64,000 bases of DNA from Xylaria sp. FL1777 (Eukaryota > Ascomycota > Sordariomycetes > Xylariales > Xylariaceae): positions 1 to 64,000 of the forward strand of contig MU400710.1 in assembly GCA_022578965.1 (NCBI GenBank), in the 5' to 3' direction. The notes below the pieces were generated by a model. It was not told the origin of the DNA and made no database searches. It worked only from the letters and a program-made list of their open reading frames with translations. A program made the position numbers and the translations under genes. Positions 63,276-64,000 of the stretch are shown piece by piece; positions within the stretch are counted from its first letter, which is position 1, and each line of letters opens with the position of its first letter.

Positions 63276-64000
63276 TTACTATAAATTAAAGCAGTATAAA
63301 AGCTTATAATAGCTAATTAATTAAATATAACAAAAACATTTTACGTAAAGTTTTTGTTATTTTTTATATTAATTATAAAAATATTATTAATATGCTTTAA
63401 AGCTTAATTAATAGCTTTTTATTTGCTTTTAGTTGTAGTATACTAAATAAAGCTTAACTATAATATTTTTATTATAAGTTTTAGTTTTATAACATTAAAA
63501 TAAAATAACTAAGCAAAATATAATATTTTTAATTTATAATTACTAGATTTTTTTTATAAAAAAAAATAAAAAAGTAAAAAATAATTTAATATAATATTTT
63601 ATAGTTATTAAGCTAAACTGCTATAATTATTATAAATAAATATTTTATTATATTTATATATTAATAATAGCTTTAAAACTTAATATTAATTAATTTATTT
63701 TTATTTTAAGTATATTTTTTTGTTTAATTTGTATATTTTAACTATTAAAACTATAAAGCTGCAATTTTTTGCTTAAGTAATATAAAATTTATGCTTTTTA
63801 ATGCTATTTAAATATAGTTTAATTAAACTTAATTAAAAAATAGTATACTAAATTTAACTAAATTATAAATTAAAAACGCTAAAATATAAACATAAAACTT
63901 ATTATATAGTAATAATAAAGCTTAATAGTATTAAACTTTATTTTTTTTAATATATTGCTTATAGCTAAAAAATTATATGTTATATTTTATAAAAAGATTT
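63276..64000 (+). mobile_element. T4 right segment, running off the window
   Basis: Aligns with T2 from about 15714 to 16436 and continues past the window edge. No coding motif is recognised in this part of family T. Confidence 0.85.

Larger units (their letters stand above)
30109..64000 (+). mobile_element. T4: family T copy split by element B and M2; right end outside the window
   Basis: Own sequence is 30109-31024, 59447-61880 and 63276-64000. The left TIR is mutated (TTATTTTAAGTGC). Removing B and one ATAAT duplication rejoins 31024 to 59447 at the position equivalent to T2 13278/13279. Removing M2 and one ATTTTATA rejoins the right part. Offset to T2 is 46168 after the first junction. 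T4 is the outermost element on the right side. Confidence 0.9.

Noticed and set aside
1..64000. Mitochondrial, plastid or Plasmodium-like AT-rich genome
   Set aside because: No rRNA, tRNA or organelle genes, and the AT richness is explained by transitions in repeated transposons with context bias; less AT-rich inserts such as M1 sit in the same DNA.
1..64000. Classical CpA-directed RIP
   Set aside because: CpA is 19 of 43 hand-counted C residues, close to the A content, while TpC plus CpC is 2 of 43. A RIP-related process is still possible but not with the usual context.
1..64000. Centromere or subtelomere identity
   Set aside because: Nested mutated transposons and helicase-bearing elements fit both, but no telomere repeat or other positional marker is present in the window.

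Overview
This window contains no intact gene. It is an AT-saturated graveyard of nested, hypermutated transposable elements, of the kind found in AT-rich isochores, centromeres or subtelomeres of filamentous fungi. A fungal source is inferred from the mix of element types: a Ty3/gypsy LTR element, a LINE with a CCHC ORF1 and a QEP-type endonuclease, and a TIR transposon carrying a RecQ-like helicase plus C2H2 finger. It is also inferred from C-to-T/G-to-A decay on both strands of every repeat. I saw no rRNA, tRNA, CRISPR array or host gene.

Once the nesting is undone the layout is simple. The dominant repeat is a ~6.0 kb DNA transposon, called family T here. It has TIRs starting TTATCTTAGGTGC and 8-bp target duplications, and it is present six times. 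T1 (+) runs from before base 1 to 19288. It is split by a 436-bp palindromic MITE (M1, 1643-2078), a 7.7 kb gypsy element (A1, 3098-10783, minus) and a second family T copy (T2, 12363-18359, +). Bases 19289-24077 hold unidentified AT-rich DNA followed by a LINE, into which T3 (24078-30058, minus) inserted. T4 (+) starts at 30109 and runs off the right edge. It is split by an LTR retrotransposon with 207-bp LTRs (element B, 31025-59441). B itself contains T5 (32226-45927, minus), which contains a second gypsy copy (A2, 34413-42113, +), and also T6 (47450-53445, +). T4 is further split by a 1,387-bp TIR element (M2, 61881-63267) related to M1. The deepest stack is four levels: T4 > B > T5 > A2.

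Reading frames show only through the mutations: Gln and Arg codons have become stops, Gly has become Lys/Asn/Ser, and Asp has become Asn. Allowing for this, helicase motifs I, II, III, IV, V and VI can be read in family T, a CCHC knuckle and a YLDD-type reverse transcriptase in the gypsy element, and CCHC and QEP motifs in the LINE.

The most unusual feature is the mutation context. Residual C is almost never preceded by T or C, while CpA is not depleted. That is unlike the CpA-directed repeat-induced point mutation (RIP) known from Neurospora and relatives, and suggests a YpC-directed deamination. The two other main points of interest are the helicase-bearing TIR transposon with a hairpin left end, and the young palindromic MITE that escaped most of the mutation.
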